DNA of 64,000 bases, taken from positions 1-64,000 of the forward strand of contig HF988734.1 in the NCBI GenBank assembly GCA_000431235.1, read 5' to 3'. The notes under the pieces are model-generated. The model had not been told where the DNA came from. It saw nothing but the letters and a program-made list of their open reading frames with translations, and made no database searches. Position 1 is the first letter of the stretch, and every line of letters starts with the position of its first letter. This document shows positions 42,427 to 50,305 of this stretch, piece after piece. The position numbers and the translations under genes were made by a program. This DNA comes from Coprobacillus sp. CAG:698. Lineage in GTDB: Bacteria; Bacillota_I; Bacilli_A; ML615J-28; CAG-698.

Positions 42427-44652
42427 ATGAATCGTAAAATTGATTTAATTAGTAAAAATCGTGAAAACACACCATTTTATGATTTTAAGGATATAAAAAA
42501 ATTATGTAAAGATCCTAATAATGAATATTTTGGTAAGTGTGTTCCTTATAATGAACTTGAAAACTATGAAACAAATTGTATTCCTATTGCTCACTTTTAT
42601 GATGATAACAACAAATTACAAGTTGTATTTTCAAGAGATCCTTCTCATGCTTTAGGTATTGGATGTACAGGAGCAGGAAAAACAACTTCTTTAGTAATTC
42701 CTAAAGTTAATATTTTATCATCTCTTAAAAATAAACCATCATTTATTATCATTGATGTAAAAGGAGAACTTCATGATAAATTAAGTGGTCATTTGAAAGA
42801 AAAAGGATATAATATAAAAGTTATTGATTTAGACGAACCAGAATATAGTGCATCATGGAATCCTTTATTAAGCATTTATGATAAATATATAGAAGCACAT
42901 GAAATTGTCAAGAAAGTTGTTGAACATACAGATAGTATCTCAGATTATCCAAATCTTTCAAAGTTTGCATATAAAGGGAAACCAAGTGTATGGTATGAAT
43001 TTGATGATGTTGCTTATAGTGATTTAACAAATCTTAATAAAGCAATAAGTCATAAAAAAGAAAAGTTAATAGCCGATGTATCTGAAGAAATACGCGACTT
43101 ATCATATATGTTTATCGTAACCCAAAACTTAGATGATCCTCACTGGGATGATACAGCTCGTGACTTGTTTGCAGGTGTAATCTTTGCAATGCTTGAACGT
43201 ACAATACTTGAAGATGGTAAATGCTTAACAAGGAATCAGTTTAACTTACGAAACATTGTTAATGCCATCTTAGCATCAAGAGAAGATGATTTAAAGAGAT
43301 TTATTAACAATAGCGATAGACGTGGGGAAGCTTATCGATTTGCAACAAGAATCGTTAATATGGAAGCAGAGAAAACTAAATCATGTTATTTTGGCGTTTT
43401 ATCGACACAACTTTCACCATTTAAGAGTTATGCTATTCAAAAGGTTACAATTAAGAATACAATAGATTTTGATAGAATTACTGATGAACCAGAAGCAGTT
43501 TTTATCAAAATGGATGACTTGAAAGAATCTAATTACAAATTAGCTCAATTAATAATATTAAGATTATATCAACAAATCAAAAATATAGCTAAGAAAATGC
43601 CTGGAAGAACTCTTGCTAAACCTGTGCATTTTATCTTAGATGAATTTGGCAATTTCCCAAAATTTAATGAGTTTGCCAAAATGATTAGTGTGAGCCGTAG
43701 TTATAATATATGGTATACAATGATTGTTCAATCGTATAGCCAACTTAAAATGATTTATGGTGAAGGTGTATCAAATGTTATTATCGAAAATAGTAACATG
43801 AGATTATTCTTTGGTACAAATGATTTCTATACTATGAAGAGTTTTTCAGAGGCTTGTGGGAAGAAAGCTAAAATATCTGAAGTAGCTTATTTGAATGTCA
43901 ATTCATCTAATTTGTCAGCATGCCCAATTGAAGAATTTCCAACTGTACCGGTGTCTGATTTATCAAAGATTGATACATCTGAAGTTTATATAACATGCTT
44001 TAGAATGCCAGTGTTACATTCAAGGATGGAAAGATATTATTTAGTTAAAGAGTTTGAACCTCTTCCACCAGTTGAATATAGAGTAATTGACAATATTGAA
44101 ATCGGAACTAAGGAATATACATTTGATATTGGCGAAGATGATAACATATTCTCAGGAAAGAAACAATTCCCATCAAAATATGTTCCAAATAAGAAAAAAG
44201 AAGCTGATATAACAAAGAAAATGTTAGCTTATTTTGAAGAATTATTAATCATAAAGAAACCTGGTAAAAATGCTATACGTTCATTTATAGAAGTATCACG
44301 TACTATTTTGCCTATGTATATACTTGATTATTTAAGTAATGTTAATGAAAGAAATATTTATATGGATTATAGGGAGTTATCAAAAAACAATTTGATTACG
44401 AAAACAACGTTCTATAAAACATTAAATAAAGAAATAGTCACTGCGTTCTTGGAAAACGAAATAGAAAGCTTAGATGTTAATAAAGAAAGCTTTATGGATG
44501 ATTTACGAAAAAGATTTGATGAAGTAATATTTAATTCGATGAACTATGCAGTAGCAATTTTCCCTCAAGAATTCTCTGAAAATCTTAAGTTTATACGAGA
44601 TGATTTCGATACAAACACTTTAGATTACTTAAAAGAATTTATATTAAAATAA
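42427..44652 (+). CDS. VirD4/TraG-type ATPase (type IV coupling protein family), soluble
   Basis: 741 residues. Walker A GCTGAGKTTS (79-88), Walker B FILDEFGNFP (402-411), the IIDVKGELHDKL segment and the SRSYNIW...QS motif are characteristic of VirD4/TraG (TrwB/FtsK clan) ATPases. These usually couple DNA or protein substrates to type IV secretion. Unlike typical VirD4 it has no N-terminal membrane helices. It carries a C-terminal helical extension of about 150 residues (about 590-741). GGAGG precedes the ATG. No relaxase, VirB4 or other conjugation gene lies within this window: the neighbours are an aldose epimerase and efp. It may be a domesticated coupling ATPase with a non-conjugative role. 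Confidence 0.88.
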   Translation: MNRKIDLISKNRENTPFYDFKDIKKLCKDPNNEYFGKCVPYNELENYETNCIPIAHFYDDNNKLQVVFSRDPSHALGIGCTGAGKTTSLVIPKVNILSSLKNKPSFIIIDVKGELHDKLSGHLKEKGYNIKVIDLDEPEYSASWNPLLSIYDKYIEAHEIVKKVVEHTDSISDYPNLSKFAYKGKPSVWYEFDDVAYSDLTNLNKAISHKKEKLIADVSEEIRDLSYMFIVTQNLDDPHWDDTARDLFAGVIFAMLERTILEDGKCLTRNQFNLRNIVNAILASREDDLKRFINNSDRRGEAYRFATRIVNMEAEKTKSCYFGVLSTQLSPFKSYAIQKVTIKNTIDFDRITDEPEAVFIKMDDLKESNYKLAQLIILRLYQQIKNIAKKMPGRTLAKPVHFILDEFGNFPKFNEFAKMISVSRSYNIWYTMIVQSYSQLKMIYGEGVSNVIIENSNMRLFFGTNDFYTMKSFSEACGKKAKISEVAYLNVNSSNLSACPIEEFPTVPVSDLSKIDTSEVYITCFRMPVLHSRMERYYLVKEFEPLPPVEYRVIDNIEIGTKEYTFDIGEDDNIFSGKKQFPSKYVPNKKKEADITKKMLAYFEELLIIKKPGKNAIRSFIEVSRTILPMYILDYLSNVNERNIYMDYRELSKNNLITKTTFYKTLNKEIVTAFLENEIESLDVNKESFMDDLRKRFDEVIFNSMNYAVAIFPQEFSENLKFIRDDFDTNTLDYLKEFILK

Positions 44653-44681
44653 TTATATTTACAAAAATTTTTAAAAAACCC

Positions 44682-44710
44682 TTTATAAATTTAATAAAAT
44701 GTGATATAAT
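44682..44710 (+). promoter_or_regulatory. Promoter of efp
   Basis: TTTATA, a 17-base spacer ending in TGTGA, and TATAAT, 38 bases before the ATG. Confidence 0.65.
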
Positions 44711-44748
44711 CAGTTAGTAAATTTTAAAAAAAGATTGGAGATATATTT

Positions 44749-45318
44749 ATGGAAATGATTTCTGCAATAGATCTACGTGCTGGAAATACATTTGAGTATA
44801 ACAATAGTGTATGGCAAGTTTTAGATCAAAACTTTATGAAACCTGGAAAAGGAAATGCTGTAATGCGTGTACGTATGAAAGATTTAAGAAGTGGTTCAAT
44901 TATTGAAACTACTTTAAATCCAAACAATAAATACAAGAAATGCATTATTGACAAAAAAGAAATGTTATTTTCTTATATTGAAGGCGATAGTTATGTATTC
45001 ATGGATAATGAAGATTATAGCACTCTTGAACTTCCAAAAGAAAGACTAGAATGGTATAAAAACTTTATGATTGAAGGCGAAACAGTTTGTATCGTAATGA
45101 TGTGTGAAGGTGAAATTCTTGGAGTTCAAACAAAGGATGAAAAGGTTACACTAACTGTTACACAAGCTGAACCAGCTGTAAAAGGTAATACATCACAAAC
45201 AGCTAGAAAGAAAGTAACTCTTGAAACTGGTTTCGAAGTAGAAGTTCCTCTATTTATTGAAGAAGGCGATAAGATTATTGTTAATGTTAACGATGGATCT
45301 TATTGTTCAAGAGCATAA
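44749..45318 (+). CDS. efp: Elongation factor P
   Basis: 189 residues with the three beta-barrel domains of EF-P. The tip loop KPGKGNAVMR places Lys34 at the usual modified position, in the same register as E. coli K34. EF-P binds between the P and E sites and relieves stalling at proline runs. No EpmA-type modification gene is seen in the window. Start ATG 44749 has GGAG eight bases upstream, better than the in-frame ATG at 44755. A terminator follows. Confidence 0.96.
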   Translation: MEMISAIDLRAGNTFEYNNSVWQVLDQNFMKPGKGNAVMRVRMKDLRSGSIIETTLNPNNKYKKCIIDKKEMLFSYIEGDSYVFMDNEDYSTLELPKERLEWYKNFMIEGETVCIVMMCEGEILGVQTKDEKVTLTVTQAEPAVKGNTSQTARKKVTLETGFEVEVPLFIEEGDKIIVNVNDGSYCSRA

Positions 45319-45335
45319 AAAAATAAAAAAGGTAA

Positions 45336-45375
45336 AAAGGCTGATGGATGTTATCTATTAGCTTTTAATTTTTAG
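45336..45375 (+). terminator. Terminator after efp
   Basis: AAAAGGCTGATGGA pairs with TCTATTAGCTTTT (two G.U pairs) and is followed by AATTTTTAG. It ends immediately before the next ATG. Confidence 0.6.
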
Positions 45376-45849
45376 ATGTTTAAAATTAATTTATCAAAAA
45401 TTAATTTGCCTATTGATATATCTTATTATGATACTTTGCCTGAAGAAAATTATTATGTTTTCATTGATGATGAGAATAACATAGTAGAAGGTAAAATCAA
45501 TATAGATATTTCTAAACTAGACGAAATAAAAATAATCAAAATTATTAGAAATATCCTATATGTAAATGAATTGTATGTTTATGGAAGTATTGGTGCATAT
45601 TACGAGAGATTTTCATTAAAGAATATTGATTGTGTCTACAAACGCAAAAGAAAAATATATTTTGTAGCATATAATAAAACATATAATTATAAATCAGACA
45701 TATTCAGTTTAAGAGGAAATTTACTTCTATTTGGTTTTAAAAAAACGAAAAAAGGCATGTGGATAAATCCACTTAGCGAAAGGATAAAAAAAGAATCAAT
45801 TTTAAATTCAAAAGCGAAAAAATATTTGTATGATAATATAAACTTCTAA
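45376..45849 (+). CDS. Hypothetical protein of unknown family
   Basis: 157 residues, basic, rich in Ile, Lys, Asn and Tyr, with alternating beta-like segments in the first 110 residues and a Lys-rich helical end. No signal peptide, membrane helix or known motif. ATG 45376 follows the efp terminator hairpin with no ribosome site, so it may be translated poorly, by readthrough, or from a leaderless transcript. It ends 16 bases before coaX. A coding sequence is supported mainly by a full-length open frame with consistent codon use. Confidence 0.55.
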   Translation: MFKINLSKINLPIDISYYDTLPEENYYVFIDDENNIVEGKINIDISKLDEIKIIKIIRNILYVNELYVYGSIGAYYERFSLKNIDCVYKRKRKIYFVAYNKTYNYKSDIFSLRGNLLLFGFKKTKKGMWINPLSERIKKESILNSKAKKYLYDNINF

Positions 45850-45865
45850 GAAAAAGGTGAAAAAA

Positions 45866-46624
45866 ATGTTAGTATGTTTAGATGTTGGTAATACACATAT
45901 AGTGTTAGGTGTATATAATAATGAGGAATTAAAAACTTATCGTATTTGTACAAATCCTAATGCTACTAGTGATGAACTAGGAATCAAAATAAAAGAAATA
46001 TTAAATTTCAATTATAAAAATGCAACAAAATATGATTTTGTAATAAGTAGCGTTGTCCCCAAAATAGATCTTGCCATAAAGAAGATGTGTGCAAAGTATT
46101 TCAATTGTGAAGCATTGTTTGTGGAACAAGGAGTTAAAAGTGGAATTAAAATAAGACTTGATAACCCTAAAGAGCTAGGTGCAGACATTTTAGTTGGCGC
46201 AGTAGCTAGTGTAAGTCAATATGGTGGTAATTGTTTAGTAATTGACATCGGAACCGCAATGACAATGGTATATGTAAACGAAAATAAAGAGCTTTTAGGA
46301 GGAACTATTTTTCCTGGAATGCATACATCTTTTTCTAGTTTGATGTCTAAAGCAGCAAAACTTGAAGAAGTTTCTTTTGAAAAACCTAAAGATATTATCG
46401 GAACAGATACTAAAAGTTGTTTACAAAGTGGTATGATTTATGGATATTTAAGCCTTATTGAAGGATTAATAGAAATGTATAAAAAACGACTTGGAGAGTT
46501 CAAAGTTGTTATAACTGGTGGTGAAGCAGCACTTTTAAAAGAATTTTTCAAAGATAAAGATTATATATTTGATGACGAACTCTTAATAAAGGGTTTAAAA
46601 ATTATTTATGAAAAGAATAAATAA
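45866..46624 (+). CDS. coaX: Type III pantothenate kinase
   Basis: 252 residues from ATG 45866, with AAGGTG six bases upstream; the GTG at 45857 is part of that site. Acetate/sugar-kinase (ASKHA) fold: phosphate-1 motif DVGNTHIVLG, ELGADILVGAVA, DIGTAMTM and the GGTIFPG segment identify CoaX, which phosphorylates pantothenate in the first step of CoA synthesis without being inhibited by CoA. A terminator follows, whose 3' part overlaps the promoter of the next gene. Confidence 0.95.
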   Translation: MLVCLDVGNTHIVLGVYNNEELKTYRICTNPNATSDELGIKIKEILNFNYKNATKYDFVISSVVPKIDLAIKKMCAKYFNCEALFVEQGVKSGIKIRLDNPKELGADILVGAVASVSQYGGNCLVIDIGTAMTMVYVNENKELLGGTIFPGMHTSFSSLMSKAAKLEEVSFEKPKDIIGTDTKSCLQSGMIYGYLSLIEGLIEMYKKRLGEFKVVITGGEAALLKEFFKDKDYIFDDELLIKGLKIIYEKNK

Positions 46625-46627
46625 AAA

Positions 46628-46684
46628 AATCATCCTTACATATATGAACAAATAACTCATATAATGTAATGGGTGATTTTTTTT
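46628..46684 (+). terminator. Terminator after coaX
   Basis: AAATCATCCTTACATATATGA pairs imperfectly with TCATATAATGTAATGGGTGATTT and is followed by eight T. The 3' arm contains the promoter-like element of the next gene, so the two signals overlap. Confidence 0.7.
46658..46673 (+). promoter_or_regulatory. Sporulation-type promoter element shared with the 7.6 kb locus
   Basis: CATATAATGTAATGGG is identical to 7607-7622 and lies just upstream of a small gene next to the CotY/Z-type gene. It suggests shared mother-cell expression; the sigma factor is not determined. Confidence 0.45.
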
Positions 46685-46703
46685 GAATAATAAAGGACCA
46701 TTA

Positions 46704-47027
46704 ATGTTTATTAATACAGTGCAAGAAAATAAGAATTTTGAAACTGGCAAAAAAAAGTTTGACAGTCGCTTCGTAAAAAAACAAGTAGAAACTAAAGAAA
46801 TTAGAACAATTCTAATTGACAAAAGTAAAATAGAAAATGTTGTTGTACTATATAAACACAATATGCCTGTAGTATGTGAGATTTCTTTAGATGATATCGT
46901 TTATGAGGGAATACCAACAGATATTTTTATAACTCCTGACAAACAAGAATTAGATGTTCTAGTAAATGAAGAACATATAAAAGTTGATTTATCAAAAATT
47001 AGAGATTTCAAAATATTAGAGATTTAG
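46704..47027 (+). CDS. Small protein, possible spore coat (CotO-like) protein
   Basis: 107 residues from ATG 46704, preceded by AAAGGA with good spacing. A TTG at 46683 is also in frame with GGGTGAT upstream and would add seven residues. The first half is Lys-rich and charged; the second half is beta-rich, with VVVLYKHNMPVV and DDIVYEGIPTDIF, loosely resembling the C-terminal domain of spore-coat CotO-type proteins. It is convergent with the CotY/Z-type gene and overlaps its 3' end by four bases. The coat role is inferred from context and the shared upstream element; the family match is weak. Confidence 0.5.
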   Translation: MFINTVQENKNFETGKKKFDSRFVKKQVETKEIRTILIDKSKIENVVVLYKHNMPVVCEISLDDIVYEGIPTDIFITPDKQELDVLVNEEHIKVDLSKIRDFKILEI

Positions 47028-47446
47028 TTGTTCCCACAAGTTCCTGTACAAGCTTCACAGCAAATAGGTGCGTGACATTGTAAGCCACAAATGCAATCAA
47101 TCTTTAAAATTGTTGTATAGTTAGTGCAAGTATAAGCATTATCTGTAACTGTAATTAAACGTAAAACTACGCAATCATTTTTGATGTTTTCAATTCTAAA
47201 AACATTAGTAGTTGCAGTTGAACCAACTTCAGGCAAAGTAACTGTATAAGTGTTTCCGCAGCACAAGTAACAAGTAATAGGTTTAGTGTTATAGAAAGCA
47301 GAAATTAAAGAACCTTCACATCCCTCACAAGCACTTTGAACAGTTGCTGCTTTTTGCATTTGATCGATTTTTGCAAGTGTGTCATAAATAAAACCACGAT
47401 TTGTAGTTGGAGTAGTAGTTTGAGGAGTTTGATTAATACATGCCAT
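47024..47446 (-). CDS. CotY/CotZ (ExsY) family spore coat/exosporium protein
   Basis: 140 residues, rich in Cys (about 13) and Thr. The order of segments matches CotY/CotZ/ExsY: an N-terminal helix, CEGCEGSLISAFYNTKPITCYLCCG, FRIENIKNDCVVLRLITV (compare FRVE.VDD.CAVLRVL) and the terminal CTNYTTILKIDCICGLQCH (compare C...LTVDLSCFCAIQC). These proteins crosslink through disulfides in the outer coat or exosporium. The start is preceded on the minus strand by GAGGTG. A sigma-K-like promoter lies upstream. Together with sspI it shows that the genome encodes spore structural proteins. Confidence 0.75.
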   Translation of the reverse strand: MACINQTPQTTTPTTNRGFIYDTLAKIDQMQKAATVQSACEGCEGSLISAFYNTKPITCYLCCGNTYTVTLPEVGSTATTNVFRIENIKNDCVVLRLITVTDNAYTCTNYTTILKIDCICGLQCHAPICCEACTGTCGNN

Positions 47447-47469
47447 TTATTTCACCTCACTTTCAATAC

Positions 47470-47497
47470 TATAATATGAAACAAATGAAAAAATGGT
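47470..47497 (-). promoter_or_regulatory. Sigma-K-like promoter of the CotY/Z-type gene
   Basis: On the minus strand, AC, 17 bases, CATATTATA matches the sigma-K consensus (AC, 16-17 bases, CATANNNTA). It lies 24 bases before the start codon. Late mother-cell expression is expected for a coat gene. Confidence 0.55.
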
Positions 47498-47538
47498 AAT
47501 GTTATATAACTATTTTTAATAAACTTTTAAAAAGTATA

Positions 47539-47567
47539 TTGGTTTTTTTTGTAAATGGTGGTATAAT
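47539..47567 (+). promoter_or_regulatory. Promoter of the EIIB-like gene and tkt
   Basis: TTGGTT, 17 bases and TATAAT, on the plus strand, back to back with the coat gene promoter. Confidence 0.65.
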
Positions 47568-47605
47568 ATAGAATATATGAAAAAGACTATATGGAGGAAT
47601 ATATT

Positions 47606-47992
47606 ATGTTTTTAGAAGCATCACAAACAAATGAAAATATGGCTTTAATAATGCTAGGTATTTGTATTATTCCAATTGCCGTTTTAATTGTACTTGCTTT
47701 TGTAATGAAGTTTAAAAAGGTATCAAAATCAAAATTAACAAAAGAAGATAATACTAATGCTGAGGTTGATCCTGAAGTTAGAAAAGAGTTCTATGATGCA
47801 TATGGTGGTGAAAGTAATGTTACATCAGTTACATCTGAACTAAGTCGAATAAAAGTAAAAGTTAATAATGTGGAACTTGTAAATACTGAAAAATTAAAAG
47901 AATTAGGTGCCGTTAATGTTTTAATTATCGGTGATGAAGTACGCGCATCTTTCTCTGACCGCGTTAGTTATGTATATAATATAATGAAATAG
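47606..47992 (+). CDS. Membrane-anchored PTS EIIB-like protein lacking the phosphorylation Cys
   Basis: 128 residues from ATG 47606, with GGAGGA correctly placed; the ATG at 47591 overlaps this site. One membrane helix (about 12-36) is followed by a linker and a domain that reads like glucose-type PTS EIIB: YDAYGGESNVTSV, SRIKVKVNN, LKELGAVNVLIIGDEVRASFSDRV. In genuine EIIB domains a Cys is phosphorylated in the turn before the LR.RV strand (often CITRLRV); here the turn reads SELSRIKV, without Cys, so it cannot act in the phosphorelay. A regulatory or scaffolding role is inferred. tkt starts seven bases downstream. Confidence 0.75.
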   Translation: MFLEASQTNENMALIMLGICIIPIAVLIVLAFVMKFKKVSKSKLTKEDNTNAEVDPEVRKEFYDAYGGESNVTSVTSELSRIKVKVNNVELVNTEKLKELGAVNVLIIGDEVRASFSDRVSYVYNIMK

Positions 47993-47999
47993 GTAAATT

Positions 48000-49973
48000 A
48001 TGAATAAAATTGATGAAAAAATAATAGCTAATATTCGTGTTGTAACACAAGAAATGATCACAGGTGCTAAATCGGGTCATCCCGGAATAGCATTAGGTGC
48101 TGCTCCAATTATGCATGCATTATATTCACGTGTACTTAAAATTACTTCAAAAAATAGTAAATGGCACAATAGAGATAGATTTGTATTAGCGGCAGGACAT
48201 GGTTCAAGTTTGCTATATACTATGCTTCATCTATATGGATATAAAGTATCAGTTGAAGATCTAAAATCATTTAGAAAGATAAATAGTTTAACACCAGGAC
48301 ATCCAGAATATGGACATACTGATGGTGTTGATGCAACAAGTGGACCATTGGGTCAAGGAATACCTATGGCTGTAGGAATGGCACTTTCTGAATTATTTTT
48401 AGAAGCAAAATATAATAAAGAAGATATCACTTTATTCAATAATTATACATATGTATTATGTGGCGATGGTGACTTGCAAGAAGGAGTTACATGTGAAGCT
48501 CTAAGTTTAGCTGGTAATTTAAAACTAAATAAACTAATAATTTTATATGATTCAAATGACATTCAATTAGATGGTAAAGTTGCTGATTGTAATACAGAAT
48601 CAACACAAAAGAAAGTTGAAGCTATGAATATCAACTATTTAAGAGTTGCTGATGGTGAAAACATTGACGACATTGTAAACAAAATAGAACTTGCAAAGAA
48701 AAGCGATAAGCCAACACTAATAGAAATAAAAACAATTATTGGTAAAACATCTAGTTTAGAGAATACATGTGCAATTCATGGGTCCCCATTACCTTTAGAA
48801 GAAGTAATTAAAATGCGTGAAGCTATTGGTGGTAAGCCATTTGAATTTACTCCAGAAGTATATGAATGTTATAAACGTAAGTGTGAAGAAAATAATCTAG
48901 TATATCTACAAGAAGAAAAAGTTCTCAAAGAATATGCGGAAAAATATAAAGCAGATTATCTTGAACTCAACTTATTCTATAATGGTAATGACCAAATTAC
49001 TAAGAATGATTTTATGTTAGATTTTGATGAAACATACTCGAAAGCAACAAGAAATGCTGCCGGAGAAGTAATGAATTCATTAACTTCTATGTGCCCAATC
49101 ATAATTGGTGGTTCAGCTGATTTATCAAAATCAACTTGTATAAAAGGTGCTGATGGCAATTACAATTATACAACAAGAACAGGAAGAAATATTCTATTTG
49201 GAGTACGTGAACATGCTATGGCTGCTATTTGCAATGGTATCTCTCTAAATGGAATAACAAAGGCTTTCTGTGGAGGATTCTTTGTCTTCTCTGACTATAT
49301 GAAACCTGCAATTAGGATGTCAGCATTAATGCATTTACCTGTAATGTATTTCTTTACACATGATAGCATTGCCGTTGGTGAAGATGGACCTACACATGAA
49401 CCTATTGAACAATTAACAATGCTTAGAGCAATTCCTAATCTTAATGTGATTAGACCATGTGGAAGGGAAGAAGTAAAAGAAGCTATTACGATAGCTTACA
49501 ACTCAAAAGATAACCCAACAGCCATTATTCTTTCAAGACAAGGACTTTTAGAAAGTCGTACAAAAGAAAATTCTCAAGAAAATTTATCTTTAAAAGGTGC
49601 ATATATAATTAGTAAAGAACAAAAAAATCTCGATGCTGTAATCATTGCCTCAGGGTCAGAAGTTCCTTTAGCAATAAGTGCTCAAAAAGTTTTACTAAAC
49701 GAAGGTATAGATATAAGAATAGTTAGTATGCCTTCAATGTTCTTATTTGATAAAATGGATAGTGACTATAAAGAAACCATCGTTCCAACAAAGGTAAAGA
49801 AAATTGCAATTGAAATGAGTGAAGCAGCTCATATGTATAAGTATGTTAAGGATGGCGAAGTAATTAATATAAAAACATTTGGATTATCAGGAAAAGCAAG
49901 TGATGTCTTAGACTCATTCGGATTTACTACAGAAAAGATAGTTCAAAAAATCAAAGAAATTATAAATAAATAA
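48000..49973 (+). CDS. tkt: Transketolase
   Basis: 657 residues, full-length. The TPP-binding segment GDGDLQEGVTCEALSLAGNLKLNKLI, the GHPGIALGAAP start, the HGSP motif and the pyrimidine-domain GVREHAMAAICNG and HDSIAVGEDGPTHEPIEQL signatures are present. It transfers two-carbon units between sugar phosphates in the non-oxidative pentose phosphate pathway. It is probably co-transcribed with the EIIB-like gene just upstream. The terminator that follows is shared with sspI. Confidence 0.97.
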   Translation: MNKIDEKIIANIRVVTQEMITGAKSGHPGIALGAAPIMHALYSRVLKITSKNSKWHNRDRFVLAAGHGSSLLYTMLHLYGYKVSVEDLKSFRKINSLTPGHPEYGHTDGVDATSGPLGQGIPMAVGMALSELFLEAKYNKEDITLFNNYTYVLCGDGDLQEGVTCEALSLAGNLKLNKLIILYDSNDIQLDGKVADCNTESTQKKVEAMNINYLRVADGENIDDIVNKIELAKKSDKPTLIEIKTIIGKTSSLENTCAIHGSPLPLEEVIKMREAIGGKPFEFTPEVYECYKRKCEENNLVYLQEEKVLKEYAEKYKADYLELNLFYNGNDQITKNDFMLDFDETYSKATRNAAGEVMNSLTSMCPIIIGGSADLSKSTCIKGADGNYNYTTRTGRNILFGVREHAMAAICNGISLNGITKAFCGGFFVFSDYMKPAIRMSALMHLPVMYFFTHDSIAVGEDGPTHEPIEQLTMLRAIPNLNVIRPCGREEVKEAITIAYNSKDNPTAIILSRQGLLESRTKENSQENLSLKGAYIISKEQKNLDAVIIASGSEVPLAISAQKVLLNEGIDIRIVSMPSMFLFDKMDSDYKETIVPTKVKKIAIEMSEAAHMYKYVKDGEVINIKTFGLSGKASDVLDSFGFTTEKIVQKIKEIINK

Positions 49974-49985
49974 TCAAAAAGATAA

Positions 49986-50020
49986 AAAATCATCTATTCA
50001 CTGAGTAGATGATTTTTATG
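49986..50020 (+). terminator. Bidirectional terminator between tkt and sspI
   Basis: AAAATCATCTA pairs with TAGATGATTTT around a nine-base loop, with T on the right and A on the left, so it works for both convergent genes. Confidence 0.85.
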
Positions 50021-50023
50021 CAT

Positions 50024-50230
50024 TTACTTTAAATTTTGTGATATTCTCTGCACGACATTACTTTTTTCACTATTATTTAAATTATTCCAGTAAACTTCAA
50101 ACATAACACCTAAACCTGGCAAAATTGTTTCTGATTTACTAGTTGTTGCATCATCAATAATTTCTTTTATTGCCTCAGTGTTAGATGTTGATAAATTCTC
50201 AATAACAGCTTTTCTTAAATCTAAGTTCAT
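50024..50230 (-). CDS. sspI: Small acid-soluble spore protein SspI
   Basis: 68 residues matching Bacillus SspI along the whole length: N-terminal MNLDLRKAVIENL, a middle acidic helix, and the hallmark LPGLGVMFEVYWNN followed by a helical tail. SspI is a minor small acid-soluble protein of the spore core, made in the forespore under sigma-G. TTTGGAGGAAAAAT precedes the ATG on the minus strand. I could not identify a clear sigma-G promoter. This is the best single evidence that the organism forms endospores. Confidence 0.9.
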   Translation of the reverse strand: MNLDLRKAVIENLSTSNTEAIKEIIDDATTSKSETILPGLGVMFEVYWNNLNNSEKSNVVQRISQNLK

Positions 50231-50305
50231 ATTTTTCCTCCAAAAATAAATTTACTATATTAATTTAACCCAAAATGTGATATACTATACACTGAGGTGC
50301 TAAAA

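Noticed and set aside
40839..44652. An integrative conjugative element around the VirD4-like gene
   Set aside because: Flanking genes are housekeeping (aldose epimerase, efp), and there is no integrase, relaxase, VirB4, att repeats or tRNA target.
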